Source of the DNA: Ancalomicrobiaceae bacterium S20
Lineage (GTDB): Bacteria; Pseudomonadota; Alphaproteobacteria; Rhizobiales; Ancalomicrobiaceae
Assembly (NCBI GenBank): GCA_040269895.1
Contig: CP158568.1
Span: forward strand, 3,194,716 to 3,258,715
DNA length: 64,000 nucleotides
Reading direction: 5' to 3'
The notes under the pieces are model-generated. The model made no database searches and had not been told where the DNA came from. It saw only the letters and a program-made list of their open reading frames with translations. Shown here piece after piece: positions 8,435 to 16,985 of the stretch. The stretch's first letter is position 1. Each line of letters begins with the position of its first letter. The position numbers were made by a program, and so were the translations under genes.

Positions 8435-10561
8435 GTGAGCGACAGCGGCGAAGCGAGCGCGACGGATCGCAACACTATCGAACAATGGAGCGCCGAAGGG
8501 TCGGGCGCCGACCGCACGGGTGCCGACCGCACGGGTGCCGATCGTGCGGGCGCCGATCGTGCGGGCGCCGATCGTGCGGACGATGCCGACGCGATGCCCG
8601 CCGCGAGCTTCGAGGAAACCGTGCTCCGTTCGCTGGGTCTCACGGCGGACGCGTTGCGAGGTCTGGTTTTGCAGGCAGAGACGACCGGCCTCGGCCTTGC
8701 CGAGACCGCCATCGATGCTGGTCTGGCGAGCGAGGAGGGCTGGACCCGCGCCCTCGCCGCCCGGCTCGGGGTCCGGGTCGTCGACCATATCGCGATAGGC
8801 CCGGCGATCGCGGACGCGGCACCATCGCCGGTCGCCGCCCCGCCCCCCGTGATGTTCGACCGGACCCGGCTGGTGAGCGTCCCCGGTCCGGACCGACCCG
8901 CCTATGTGTTCGCGGTCGGGGGCCGGGCCGCCGATCCGTTCCGGCGCGTGCTCGACGCTTCGCCGCAACACCGGTCGCTGGTCATGCTCGCGACGCGGGC
9001 CACGATCAGACGCTCGCTGATCGAACGGTTCCAGAGGCCACTGCTGGAGGTGGCCATCGACGGGCTGGCCCTGCGCTATCCGGCGCTCTCCGCCGCCCGG
9101 CCACTCGGCGCCGCGCTGATGCTGACCCTGATCATGCTGGCGCTAACCTTCCTCACCGCCATGATGCTGGCACCCGATGCCGTCGTCGCGACGGTGGCGA
9201 GCCTGTTCCTGCCGGCGGGCCTGCTACGCTTCGCTGCCGCGTGGCCCCCGGCAGCGAGCAACCCCGGAGCAGACGAGGCCTCTGATGGCGCAGCCGCGCT
9301 CTCCCTGTCGACCGAGTGGCCCCGATATGCGGTGCTCGTGCCGGTCTATCGCGAGACGGCGGCGACGATCGAAGGGTTGGTTATAGCGCTGGGAGCGCTC
9401 GACTACCCGCACCATCGCCTCGACATCCGCATCATCGCTGAAGCGGACGACGAGGCGACGGTCGACCTCGTCGAGGCGGCCGTTCGCGGCACCGGGATCG
9501 AACTGATCCGCGTTCCGCCCGGCGGACCGCGTACCAAGCCGAAGGCGCTCGCCTTCGCGCTCGGGACCGTCGTCGCCGATCTGGTCACGGTCTACGATGC
9601 CGAGGACCGGCCGGAGCCGGACCAGCTCAAACGCGCGGCGCGCCTGTTCGCGGCCGGCCCGCCGGATCTCGTCGCCCTGCAGGCGGCGCTGGTCATCGAC
9701 CACCACGACGAGGATCGGACCTGGTTCGTCCGCCAGTTCGAGATGGAATATGCCGCGCTGTTCCTCGGTCTGCTGCCGCATCTGGCGCGGCTCTCGGCCT
9801 TCCTGCCGCTCGGTGGCTCCTCGAACCATTTCCGCTATGCGCCGCTCGTCGCGGCCGGCGGCTGGGATCCGTTCAACGTCACCGAGGACGCCGACCTGTC
9901 GGTCCGGCTGGTCCGGCTCGGCGGTCGGATCGGCACATTCGACAGCCGGACCCGCGAGGAGGCGCCGGTCGACCTGTCGAACTGGATGGGCCAGCGCGTG
10001 CGCTGGTTCAAGGGCTGGATCCAGACGCTGATCGTCCACGCGGCGCGGCCCGGGCTCGCGGCGGGAGAAATGGGGATCCGGGCGTTTCTGGTGTTTCTGA
10101 CCCTGATCGGGCTCGGGATCGTCTCGGCTCTGATGGTGCTGCCGGCCGCGATCACGATCGGGCTGGAACTCCTCGGCGCGATCCCGATGTTCGCCGACCG
10201 GCCATTTGCCGAGGATGTCGCGCTCGCCGCCTGCGTCGTCTCCGGGTTGATCGGCTGGGGTGGCTCGGCCGCACTGGCGCTCGCCGTCTGCCGACACAAG
10301 GGTCTCGGTCCAGGCGGCGCGCATGGCCGGCGGCCGCGCCTCGCCGACCTCATGACCATGCCGCTCTATTGGGGACTGATGTCGATCGCGGCCTGGATGG
10401 CGCTGCTGGAACTTTGCCGGAGGCCGTATCACTGGCGGAAGACCGCGCATGGCATCGCGCGGCGGAGCGATGCCACCGCCGCGCGGATCGGGGACGAGGG
10501 GGAAGCACCCGCGTCGGACTTCGCTCAGCCCTTGACCAGCGTCGCCGGATCGAACCGGTAG
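8435..10561 (+). CDS. Membrane-bound GT2 glycosyltransferase
   Basis: A 708-residue processive-type glycosyltransferase. An N-terminal variable part (to about residue 55) contains a five-fold GADRx repeat. A soluble domain follows, EETVLRSLGLTADALRGLVL with ARLGVRVVD, similar to regions found before XagB-type transferases. Membrane segments lie near 225-265. The GT2 catalytic domain has VLVPVYRE, YDAEDRPE (about 386-393, DxD-like), TEDADLS (about 482) and QRVRWFKGWIQT (about 518). Several C-terminal membrane spans follow. It likely builds or exports an extracellular glycan or glycolipid; the sugar is unknown. Start is GTG at 8435. Its 3' end overlaps the convergent hslO by 37 bases. Confidence 0.87.
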   Translation: MSDSGEASATDRNTIEQWSAEGSGADRTGADRTGADRAGADRAGADRADDADAMPAASFEETVLRSLGLTADALRGLVLQAETTGLGLAETAIDAGLASEEGWTRALAARLGVRVVDHIAIGPAIADAAPSPVAAPPPVMFDRTRLVSVPGPDRPAYVFAVGGRAADPFRRVLDASPQHRSLVMLATRATIRRSLIERFQRPLLEVAIDGLALRYPALSAARPLGAALMLTLIMLALTFLTAMMLAPDAVVATVASLFLPAGLLRFAAAWPPAASNPGADEASDGAAALSLSTEWPRYAVLVPVYRETAATIEGLVIALGALDYPHHRLDIRIIAEADDEATVDLVEAAVRGTGIELIRVPPGGPRTKPKALAFALGTVVADLVTVYDAEDRPEPDQLKRAARLFAAGPPDLVALQAALVIDHHDEDRTWFVRQFEMEYAALFLGLLPHLARLSAFLPLGGSSNHFRYAPLVAAGGWDPFNVTEDADLSVRLVRLGGRIGTFDSRTREEAPVDLSNWMGQRVRWFKGWIQTLIVHAARPGLAAGEMGIRAFLVFLTLIGLGIVSALMVLPAAITIGLELLGAIPMFADRPFAEDVALAACVVSGLIGWGGSAALALAVCRHKGLGPGGAHGRRPRLADLMTMPLYWGLMSIAAWMALLELCRRPYHWRKTAHGIARRSDATAARIGDEGEAPASDFAQPLTSVAGSNR
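8504..8578 (+). repeat. Five tandem 15-bp repeats in the glycosyltransferase gene
   Basis: Five in-frame 15-bp units encode GADRT, GADRT, GADRA, GADRA, GADRA. The last two units are identical in DNA (GGCGCCGATCGTGCG) and the third differs from them by one base; the first two use other Asp and Arg codons. The array sits in the poorly conserved N-terminus and is likely to vary in copy number without changing the reading frame. Confidence 0.9.
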
Positions 10562-11523
10562 TGGGTCGAGCAGAACTCGCAGGTCACCACGATCTCGCCG
10601 TCGACGGTCATCTCGGACACGTCCTCGGCCGAAAATTGCTCGAGCATGCCCTGGACGCGCTCGCGCGAGCAGCGGCACTGGTCCTTCAGCGCCAGCGCGT
10701 CGAAGACGCGCACGCCGCGCTCGTGGAACAGCCGGAACAGCAGCCGCTCGTGGCTGACCTCGGGATCGGTCAGCTCGATGTCCTCAACGGTGTCGACCAG
10801 GCTCCGGGCTTCCATCCAGGCGTCGTCGTCGTCGAGCACCGGCGTGGCGGTGCCCTCCGGCCCGTCGCCGGGGTCGAGGTCACGGCGACGGACCCGGTCC
10901 TCGCTCTCCGGCAGGAACTGCACGATCAGGCCGCCGGCGCGCCAGCCATGCACCGGAGCGCCGCCCGGCGTGCGGGTCAGCATCTCGGCGACGGCGAGGC
11001 GCACGCGGGTCGGGATCTGCTCGGACTGGCGGAAATAGGTGTGTGCGACGTCCTCGAAGGTCGAACCGCCGTCGAGCGGCACGACACCCTGGTAGCGGCT
11101 CATGTCGCCGCCCTGATCGACCGTCATCGCGAGCTGGCCGCGGCCGAGCAGATCCGGGCTCGACGCCTTGCCGGCCGCGATCGCGGCGGCGACCGCATCG
11201 GCATCGAAGCTCGCATAGGCGCGGATCGCATCCGGCGTCGCGAAGTCGACCACGATCATCGAGACCGGACCATCGGTGCGGGTCTGCAGGATGAACCGGC
11301 CCTCGAACTTCAGCGACGAGCCGAGCAGGCTCGTCAGCACCACCGCCTCGCCGAGCAGGCGGGACACCGGCGCCGGATAATCGTGGCGGCCGAGGATGCG
11401 ATCGAGTTCGGGGCCGAGATGGACCACGCGGCCGCGCACGTCAAGCGCCTCGACGGCGAAGGGCAGAACGGTGTCGTCGGCGACCGCGCGCGGCGGCCGG
11501 GTCTCGAGAATTGCGTCGGTCAT
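10525..11523 (-). CDS. hslO: Hsp33 redox-regulated chaperone
   Basis: The 332-residue product matches Hsp33: an N-terminal chaperone domain with LGEAVVLTSLLGSSLKFEGRF and QTRTDGPVSMIVVDF, and a C-terminal zinc site formed by Cys283-x-Cys285 (QCRCSRE) and Cys315-x2-Cys318 (TCEFC). Oxidation of these cysteines releases zinc and switches on holdase activity. The ATG at 11523 fits the usual start. It is convergent with, and overlaps by 37 bases, the glycosyltransferase gene. In many alphaproteobacteria hslO lies downstream of argD-argF as here, though a terminator candidate separates them. Confidence 0.95.
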   Translation of the reverse strand: MTDAILETRPPRAVADDTVLPFAVEALDVRGRVVHLGPELDRILGRHDYPAPVSRLLGEAVVLTSLLGSSLKFEGRFILQTRTDGPVSMIVVDFATPDAIRAYASFDADAVAAAIAAGKASSPDLLGRGQLAMTVDQGGDMSRYQGVVPLDGGSTFEDVAHTYFRQSEQIPTRVRLAVAEMLTRTPGGAPVHGWRAGGLIVQFLPESEDRVRRRDLDPGDGPEGTATPVLDDDDAWMEARSLVDTVEDIELTDPEVSHERLLFRLFHERGVRVFDALALKDQCRCSRERVQGMLEQFSAEDVSEMTVDGEIVVTCEFCSTHYRFDPATLVKG

Positions 11524-11651
11524 TGGATCTGGCTCGCGTCGAGCGGGGGCGGGAGGCCGCCGGAAGAGCGCCCGATATAGGCGACGAACGCGCCGGATTT
11601 AAGGGGTCGCGGAGATTTGAGGGCCGCGCTGCATGGGCAGGAGCATCGCAC

Positions 11652-11675
11652 GAAAACGGGCGCCGTGGCGCCCGT
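11652..11675 (-). terminator. Intrinsic terminator after argF
   Basis: An ACGGGCGCC / GGCGCCCGT hairpin (11675-11656 on the minus strand) is followed by TTTT and lies about 65 bases past the argF stop. It separates the arg genes from hslO, although read-through is possible because the T-tract is short. Confidence 0.6.
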
Positions 11676-11740
11676 CGCTTGGTTGTTCACGCCGTGGCGC
11701 CCGTCGCCGGCGCTCACGCGGCCGTCGGCCCGAGGCACCC

Positions 11741-12670
11741 TCACGCGGCGCCGAGGCACCAGGCCAGGATACCCTTCTGCGCATGCAGCCGGTTCTCGGC
11801 CTCGTCGAACACCACCGACTGCGGACCGTCGATGACCTCGCTCGTGACCTCCTCCTCGCGATGGGCGGGGAGGCAGTGCATGAAGATGGCGTCCTTGTTG
11901 GCCGCCGCCATCAGCCGGCCGTTGACCTGATAGGGCTTCAGCAGGTTGTGGCGGCGCTCGCTCTCGTCGTCGCCCATCGACACCCAGGTGTCGGTAACGA
12001 CGCAATCGGCGCCATCGACGGCCTCGAAGGCGTCGGCGGTCAGATGGACATTGGCGCCGTTGCGGCGCGCCCAGTTGACGATGTCGACCTTGGGTGCCAG
12101 CTCCGGCGGCGTCGCGACGCGCAGCTTGAAGTCGAAGCGCGCGGCGGCATGGATCCAGGAGGCCAGCACGTTGTTGGTGTCGCCGGTCCAGGCGACCGTG
12201 CGCCCGGCGATGCCGCCGCGATGCTCCTCGAAGGTCAGCACGTCGGCCATCACCTGGCACGGGTGCGAAACCTTGGTCAGGCCGTTGATGACCGGCACGG
12301 TCGCATTGGCGGCGAGCTCGGTCAGCGCCTGATGGTCGAGTATGCGGATCATGATCGCATCGACGTAGCGCGACAGCACGCGCGCGGTGTCGGCGATGGT
12401 TTCGCCGCGGCCGAGCTGCATCTCCTCGCCGGTCAGCATCAGCGTCTCGCCACCGAGTTCGCGCATGCCGACGTCGAAGGACACGCGGGTGCGGGTCGAC
12501 GGACGTTCGAAGATCATCGCCAGCACCTTGCCGGCGAGCGGGCCCTCGCCGCGGCGGGCGCCGCGGCGCTCGCTCTTCAGCGTTTTGGCCGCATTCAGAA
12601 TCCGCCGAAGCTCCTCGCCGGACACATCGGTCAGGTCGAGGAAATCACGCTTGTTACCATCCCGCTTCAC
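11741..12670 (-). CDS. argF: Ornithine carbamoyltransferase
   Basis: The 309-residue enzyme joins ornithine and carbamoyl phosphate to give citrulline in arginine synthesis. The carbamoyl-phosphate motif STRTR is at 58-62, the family HPCQ at 136-139, and the ornithine-binding HCLPAHR at 265-271. The start is a GTG at 12670 whose last two bases overlap the argD stop (GTGA, 4-bp overlap), so translation is probably coupled to argD. A terminator candidate follows at 11652-11675. Confidence 0.96.
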   Translation of the reverse strand: MKRDGNKRDFLDLTDVSGEELRRILNAAKTLKSERRGARRGEGPLAGKVLAMIFERPSTRTRVSFDVGMRELGGETLMLTGEEMQLGRGETIADTARVLSRYVDAIMIRILDHQALTELAANATVPVINGLTKVSHPCQVMADVLTFEEHRGGIAGRTVAWTGDTNNVLASWIHAAARFDFKLRVATPPELAPKVDIVNWARRNGANVHLTADAFEAVDGADCVVTDTWVSMGDDESERRHNLLKPYQVNGRLMAAANKDAIFMHCLPAHREEEVTSEVIDGPQSVVFDEAENRLHAQKGILAWCLGAA

Positions 12671-13866
12671 GCTGCGGCTCCCTTTTCCCCCACGCGAGAC
12701 AGTTCGACGGCCGCCTTCTCGGCGCGCGCCACCGCCTCGTCGATTTCCGCATCCGACACCGTCAGCGCCGGCAGGAATCGAACCACATTGTCCCCGGCGC
12801 CGACGCAGAGCAGTTTCTGCGCCCGGAACGCCGCCGCCACATCGGCGGACGGGACGACACATTTCAGGCCGACCAGCAGGCCCTCGCCACGCACGCCGGC
12901 GAACACGGTCGGATAGGTATCGACCAGCGCGGCGAGCTTCTGCTTGAGCTTCAGGCCGCGGCCGCGCACCGCCTCGAGAAAGGCCGGGTCGGCGACGATG
13001 TCGACGACCTTGCTCGCGACCGCCATGGCGAGCAGATTGCCGCCGAAGGTCGAGCCGTGCGAGCCGGGCGTCATGCCTTTGGCGGCATCCTCGGTCGCCA
13101 AGCACGCGCCGAGCGGGAAGCCGCCGCCAATGCCCTTGGCGACGCCCATGATGTCCGGCGTCACGCCCGACCACTCGTGGGCGAAGAACTTGCCGGTGCG
13201 GCCGACGCCGGTCTGCACCTCGTCGAAGATCAGGAGCAGGCCGTGCTCGTCGCAGAGCTCGCGCAGGCCCTTCAGGCACTGCACCGGCACCGGGCGCACG
13301 CCGCCCTCGCCCTGGATCGGCTCGACCAGGATCGCGGCCGTCTCGGGGCCGATCGCGGCGCGCACCGCCTCGTGGTCGCCGAAGGGAACCTGATCGAAGC
13401 CCGGGGCCTTCTCGCCGAAACCTTCCAGATACTTCTGCTGGCCGCCGGCCGCGAGCGTCGCGAGCGTCCGGCCATGGAAGGCGCCTTCGAAGGTGATGAT
13501 GCGCGTACGCTCCGGCCGGCCGTTGACGAAGTGCCAGCGGCGCGCGGTCTTGATCGCGCATTCCATCGCCTCGGCGCCGGAATTGCAGAAGAACACACGG
13601 TCGGCGAAGGTCAGGCCGGCGAGCTTCTCGGCCAGCGCCTCCTGCTCCGGAATCCGGAACACGTTGGAGACGTGCCAGAGCTTGTGAGCCTGGGCGCTCA
13701 GCGCCTCGGTCAGCGCCGGATGGGCATGGCCGAGCGCATTCACGGCGACGCCGCCCATCATGTCGAGATAGGCGTCGCCTTCGGCCGTGTAGAGCCACAC
13801 GCCCTCTCCTCGCTCGAAGGCCAGGCCGGCACGAGCGAAGGTCTGGAAGAGAGCATCTGCGGACAT
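12667..13866 (-). CDS. argD: Acetylornithine aminotransferase
   Basis: A class-III PLP aminotransferase of 399 residues that makes N-acetylornithine in arginine synthesis; family members often also act on succinyldiaminopimelate for lysine. Visible motifs are [16 protein letters not shown] (94-109), FHGRT (130-134), VEPIQGEGG (181-189), [18 protein letters not shown] (214-231), and the PLP lysine K244 in [12 protein letters not shown]. The ATG at 13866 has GGAG 9 bases upstream and starts a normal N-terminus. It overlaps argF by 4 bases. A terminator-like hairpin in its long leader (14012-14040) may attenuate transcription. Confidence 0.95.
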   Translation of the reverse strand: MSADALFQTFARAGLAFERGEGVWLYTAEGDAYLDMMGGVAVNALGHAHPALTEALSAQAHKLWHVSNVFRIPEQEALAEKLAGLTFADRVFFCNSGAEAMECAIKTARRWHFVNGRPERTRIITFEGAFHGRTLATLAAGGQQKYLEGFGEKAPGFDQVPFGDHEAVRAAIGPETAAILVEPIQGEGGVRPVPVQCLKGLRELCDEHGLLLIFDEVQTGVGRTGKFFAHEWSGVTPDIMGVAKGIGGGFPLGACLATEDAAKGMTPGSHGSTFGGNLLAMAVASKVVDIVADPAFLEAVRGRGLKLKQKLAALVDTYPTVFAGVRGEGLLVGLKCVVPSADVAAAFRAQKLLCVGAGDNVVRFLPALTVSDAEIDEAVARAEKAAVELSRVGEKGAAA

Positions 13867-14011
13867 CGGTCGATCTCCGTGAACGGCGTGGGCAGCACGC
13901 CTTCTGGACGGCGCGGGCAGGCGCCATTTCCGATCTGAAATGTCTCCATCCGGCATCGTGCGGATGCCGTCAGGCCGGATGGGTCGAGCGGCGCTCCTCG
14001 GAGGCCGGCCC

Positions 14012-14040
14012 AAAAGAAAATGCCGCCTCTTCGGCGGCAC
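14012..14040 (-). terminator. Terminator-like hairpin in the argD leader
   Basis: On the minus strand GTGCCGCC-GAAGA-GGCGGCA is followed by TTTTCTTTT, a convincing intrinsic terminator about 150 bases upstream of the argD start and on its strand. Since no gene lies just upstream on this strand (the next gene, gcrA, points away), it is either an attenuator for argD-argF or the end of a short leader RNA. A 19-codon frame (14117-14058, MAADRSELAG...) ends just before it, but it has no run of Arg codons. Confidence 0.6.
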
Positions 14041-14132
14041 CCTCGGACAACGGACGATTACGCGTTTTGTGGCGAAAAATCAACCCGGCCCGCCAGTTCG
14101 GAGCGGTCGGCGGCCATGCTTCACAACGCGGA

Positions 14133-14409
14133 GATTCAACCTTCGGGGCGCGCGTACGATAGGCTGCACCCGAGGTGTTGCACTTCGGACTCAGCTGTTG
14201 AAAAGCACGGGCTATTCACAGCCGTTCACGTCGCATCTGTTGCTGGCGAGTCTAGGGGTGGTGTAGGTTAACAACCAGTGAATACGACATGTCGTGAGCG
14301 ACGGGCATCAACCGTCGTCCACAGACGTATGGTCCCCTTTCGAGTCGCGTCTCCAGCTAGTGCGCGCGGGCCTGAACCCCCGTGTGTGCACATGGCCGGA
14401 TTCCGACTC
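14133..14409 (+). promoter_or_regulatory. gcrA upstream region: six GANTC sites and a near-consensus CtrA site
   Basis: GANTC, the CcrM methylation sequence, occurs at 14133, 14188, 14248, 14342, 14399 and 14405. From base composition I would expect about one in 277 bases. A near-match to the CtrA box, TTAA-N7-TGAA, lies at 14268-14282, and a one-mismatch DnaA-box-like CTATTCACA at 14212-14220. In Caulobacter gcrA is controlled by CtrA and DnaA, so the combination fits, but none of these sites is shown to work here. Confidence 0.5.
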
Positions 14410-14433
14410 CCTGCGGGAAGACAAGGAGCGGCG

Positions 14434-14970
14434 ATGTTATCCTGGACAGACGAGCGGGTTGAGCTCCTCAAGAAGCTCTGGAGCGACGGCCTCAGCGCCA
14501 GCCAGATCGCCGGCGAGCTCGGTGGGGTGACGCGCAACGCCGTGATCGGCAAGGTGCATCGTCTCGGGCTCTCCGGTCGCGCCAAGGCGCCGGCGCCGCA
14601 GGCGCAGCGCCCGAAGAAGCCGAGCATCCGGACCGCCCAGCCGCAGTCGCGCCCGCACACCGGCCACGGCGCCACGATGGGCAATGTCGCGCTGAAGGCC
14701 GAGGTCGTGACGATCGCGCGGCCGCAGGTCGAGTACCAGCCGGCCATCTATGCGCTGAGCGAAGCGCCGCTGGTCGAAAACGCCTCGATCCTGCAGCTGA
14801 CCGAGCAGACCTGCAAGTGGCCGGTCGGCGATCCGGGCGCGGACGACTTCCACTTCTGCGCCCGCCGGTCGGATACCGGCATCCCCTATTGCGGCTATCA
14901 CGCCCGCGTCGCCTACCAGCCGGTCAACGACCGGCGCCGCGACTCGCCGCGCCGCCGCGCGCTGAGGTGA
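14434..14970 (+). CDS. gcrA: Cell-cycle regulator GcrA
   Basis: GcrA is an alphaproteobacterial sigma-70 cofactor that activates promoters carrying CcrM-methylated GANTC sites. The 178-residue product begins MLSWTDERVELLKKLWSDGL and continues ASQIAGELGGVTRNAVIGKVHRLGL, the helix-turn-helix DNA-binding domain. After a basic/proline linker the C-terminal RNA-polymerase-binding part shows CKWPVGDP, FHFCARR and GIPYCGYHARVAYQP. AAGGAG at 14423 sets the ATG at 14434; codons further upstream in the same frame are not family-like. It is divergent from argD. A terminator follows at 15144. Confidence 0.96.
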   Translation: MLSWTDERVELLKKLWSDGLSASQIAGELGGVTRNAVIGKVHRLGLSGRAKAPAPQAQRPKKPSIRTAQPQSRPHTGHGATMGNVALKAEVVTIARPQVEYQPAIYALSEAPLVENASILQLTEQTCKWPVGDPGADDFHFCARRSDTGIPYCGYHARVAYQPVNDRRRDSPRRRALR

Positions 14971-15143
14971 AGCCCCGCAGCCGGGTGTCGTTCGGGTCGG
15001 GAGGATCCGGATGGCGGAGGGGCGACGGAGCCCCCCCCCGGCGCGGCGCGCCTCGATCGAGCCGACGGCCAGCCGTCATGGACGGCGCCGACGGCGCCTA
15101 GAGTGTGTGGCGTACCTCCTCCCTGGACAGTTCCTGAGTCGTT

Positions 15144-15178
15144 GCGGCCGCGCCTCGCGAGAGACGCGGCCGTCTTTT
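15144..15178 (+). terminator. Intrinsic terminator downstream of gcrA
   Basis: GCGGCCGCG at 15144-15152 pairs with CGCGGCCG at 15065+100 (15165-15172), followed by TCTTTTC. It lies about 175 bases after the gcrA stop, so the transcript would carry a long 3' tail. Confidence 0.7.
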
Positions 15179-15233
15179 CATTCAGAGGGAGAACATTCGG
15201 CCGCGACGCTGATCGCAGGCGGCGATCCGCGGC

Positions 15234-15947
15234 TCAAGCCGTGGCGGCAGCGGCGGCGTGGGCGAACTGATCGTTGAACGCATAACCGGAGCCGCGCACG
15301 GTGCGGATCGGATCCTTGTCGCGGGCGCGGTTGATCGCCTTGCGCAGGCGGCCGATGTGCACGTCGACGGTGCGCTCGTCGACGTAGACGTCGAGGCCCC
15401 AGACGCCGTCGAGCAGCTGCTCGCGGCTGAACACGCGGCCGGGCGACTGCATCAGGAATTCGAGCAGGCGGAACTCGGTCGGTCCGAGATGGATCTCGCG
15501 ACCGCCGCGACGCACGCGGTGGGTCTCGCGGTCGAGCTCGAGATCGCCGGACTTCAGCAGCGTCGAGACCAGTTCCGGGCGGGCCCGGCGCAGCATGGCG
15601 CGGACGCGGGCCATCAGCTCGGGGATCGAGAACGGCTTGACGACATAGTCGTCGGCGCCGGTCGACAGGCCGCGGATGCGCTCGCTCTCCTCGCCACGCG
15701 CGGTGAGCATGATGATCGGCAACCGCTCCGTCTCCGACCTGCCGCGCAGGCGCCGGCAGAGCTCGATGCCGGACAGGCCCGGTAGCATCCAGTCGAGGAT
15801 CAGAAGGTCCGGCGCCAGCTCGCGCAGCCGGGTGTCGGCATCGTCACCTCGGGCACAGACTTCGACGTCGTAGCCCTCGGCCTCGAGATTGTAGCGGAGG
15901 AGGAGGCTCAGGGCCTCCTCGTCCTCGACGATCAGAACGCGCGCCAT
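15234..15947 (-). CDS. phoB: Phosphate regulon response regulator
   Basis: An OmpR/PhoB-class response regulator of 237 residues. The receiver domain has the acidic pair in VLIVEDEEA, the phospho-acceptor Asp52 in LLILDWMLPG, a conserved Thr in MLTARGE, and the Lys in VVKPFS. The winged-helix domain has LGPTEFRLLEFLMQSPGRVFSR... and RTVDVHIGRLRKAIN, typical of PhoB, ending GSGYAFND. It activates Pho-box promoters under phosphate limitation. It is the last gene of phoR-phoU-phoB and follows phoU by about 150 bases. Confidence 0.93.
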   Translation of the reverse strand: MARVLIVEDEEALSLLLRYNLEAEGYDVEVCARGDDADTRLRELAPDLLILDWMLPGLSGIELCRRLRGRSETERLPIIMLTARGEESERIRGLSTGADDYVVKPFSIPELMARVRAMLRRARPELVSTLLKSGDLELDRETHRVRRGGREIHLGPTEFRLLEFLMQSPGRVFSREQLLDGVWGLDVYVDERTVDVHIGRLRKAINRARDKDPIRTVRGSGYAFNDQFAHAAAAATA

Positions 15948-16096
15948 CCGGCCTCGCTCCTTGCGGCTCGCCGATCGGCACGATCAGGCGGAGCGTTCGT
16001 TGTCTCAGATCCTCGTGCCACCCGGACGACCCCGACGGCGGCACAACGCTGCGAGGGCCCGACCACGGCGCGAGGCGCCGGCCGGGCCGCCCGCGA

Positions 16097-16810
16097 TCAC
16101 TCCTGACCGGCGACCTTGAGCAGGCTCGAGGCGTCGCTCTTCGGACGCTCATCGGTCATCTGCTCGCCGGTGACGACGTAGTGCACGGTCTCGGCGATGT
16201 TGGTGGTGTGATCGCCGATGCGCTCGATGTTCTTGGCCACGAACAGGAGATGCGCGCAGGACGAGATCGAGCGCGGATCTTCCATCATGTAGGTCAGCAG
16301 CTCGCGGAACAGCGAGGTGTAGAGCGCGTCGATCTCGTCGTCGCGGTCGCGCACCTTGAGCGCCGATGCGTCGTCGCGCGCCGTGTAGGCGTCGAGAACC
16401 GCCTTCAGCTGCTCGAGCGCGATCTCGGAGAGATGCTCGACGCCGATCAGCGCGGTCTTGGCATTCAGGTTCGGGCCGATCGCCATGACGCGCTTGGCGA
16501 TGTTCTTGGCGAGATCGCCGACCCGCTCCAGGTCGCTCGACACGCGCAGCGCGCCGACGACTTCGCGCAGGTCGACCGCCATCGGCTGGCGACGCGCGAT
16601 GACCAGGATCGCGTTCTGCTCGACCTCACGCTGCAGGCGATCGAGGCGGGTATCGGTCAGGATGACCTTCTGGGCGAGCGCCGTGTCCATGCGCGTCAGC
16701 GCCTGAACGGCATCCGCGACCAGACCCTCGGCCATGCCGCCCATCTCGGCGATCTTCGCCGCGAGGCCACGAAGCTCGTTCTCGTAGGAGCTGACGATAT
16801 GCTCGGCCAT
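16097..16810 (-). CDS. phoU: Phosphate-signalling protein PhoU
   Basis: A 237-residue, all-helical protein with two PhoU repeats, each carrying the metal-site signature: RVSSDLERVGDLAKNIAKRV in the first and LFVAKNIERIGDHTTNIAETV in the second (each shown only in part of the repeat). PhoU damps the PhoR signal when phosphate is sufficient. The ATG at 16810 has AGAAGGAGA upstream. PhoU usually follows pstSCAB; here it follows phoR directly with a 160-base gap that contains the Pho-box candidate, so it may be PhoB-activated on its own. Confidence 0.94.
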   Translation of the reverse strand: MAEHIVSSYENELRGLAAKIAEMGGMAEGLVADAVQALTRMDTALAQKVILTDTRLDRLQREVEQNAILVIARRQPMAVDLREVVGALRVSSDLERVGDLAKNIAKRVMAIGPNLNAKTALIGVEHLSEIALEQLKAVLDAYTARDDASALKVRDRDDEIDALYTSLFRELLTYMMEDPRSISSCAHLLFVAKNIERIGDHTTNIAETVHYVVTGEQMTDERPKSDASSLLKVAGQE

Positions 16811-16956
16811 CGGACTTTCTCCTTCTCGTTTCCACGCCGGCCCGCCGGGCCGCGCCATATGCCGGTCGATCCGGCTTCGGACTGGTGCGTCGCGTCGAGC
16901 GCGACATCGGGAACGGCCGCCCCTGATCAGGACCGGTCGCCGAGCGCCCTTCTTCT

Positions 16957-16985
16957 ATGACACGGACTCGTCAGTTTCGTGACAA
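16957..16985 (-). promoter_or_regulatory. Candidate triple Pho box upstream of phoU
   Basis: On the minus strand three heptamers lie 11 bases apart: TTGTCAC (16985-16979), CTGACGA (16974-16968) and GTGTCAT (16963-16957), separated by GAAA and GTCC. PhoB sites are direct repeats of CTGTCAT/C with 4-nt spacers, so the period and two of three units fit well. It covers the last codons and stop of phoR (stop at 16973-16971) and points at phoU-phoB. Confidence 0.6.
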
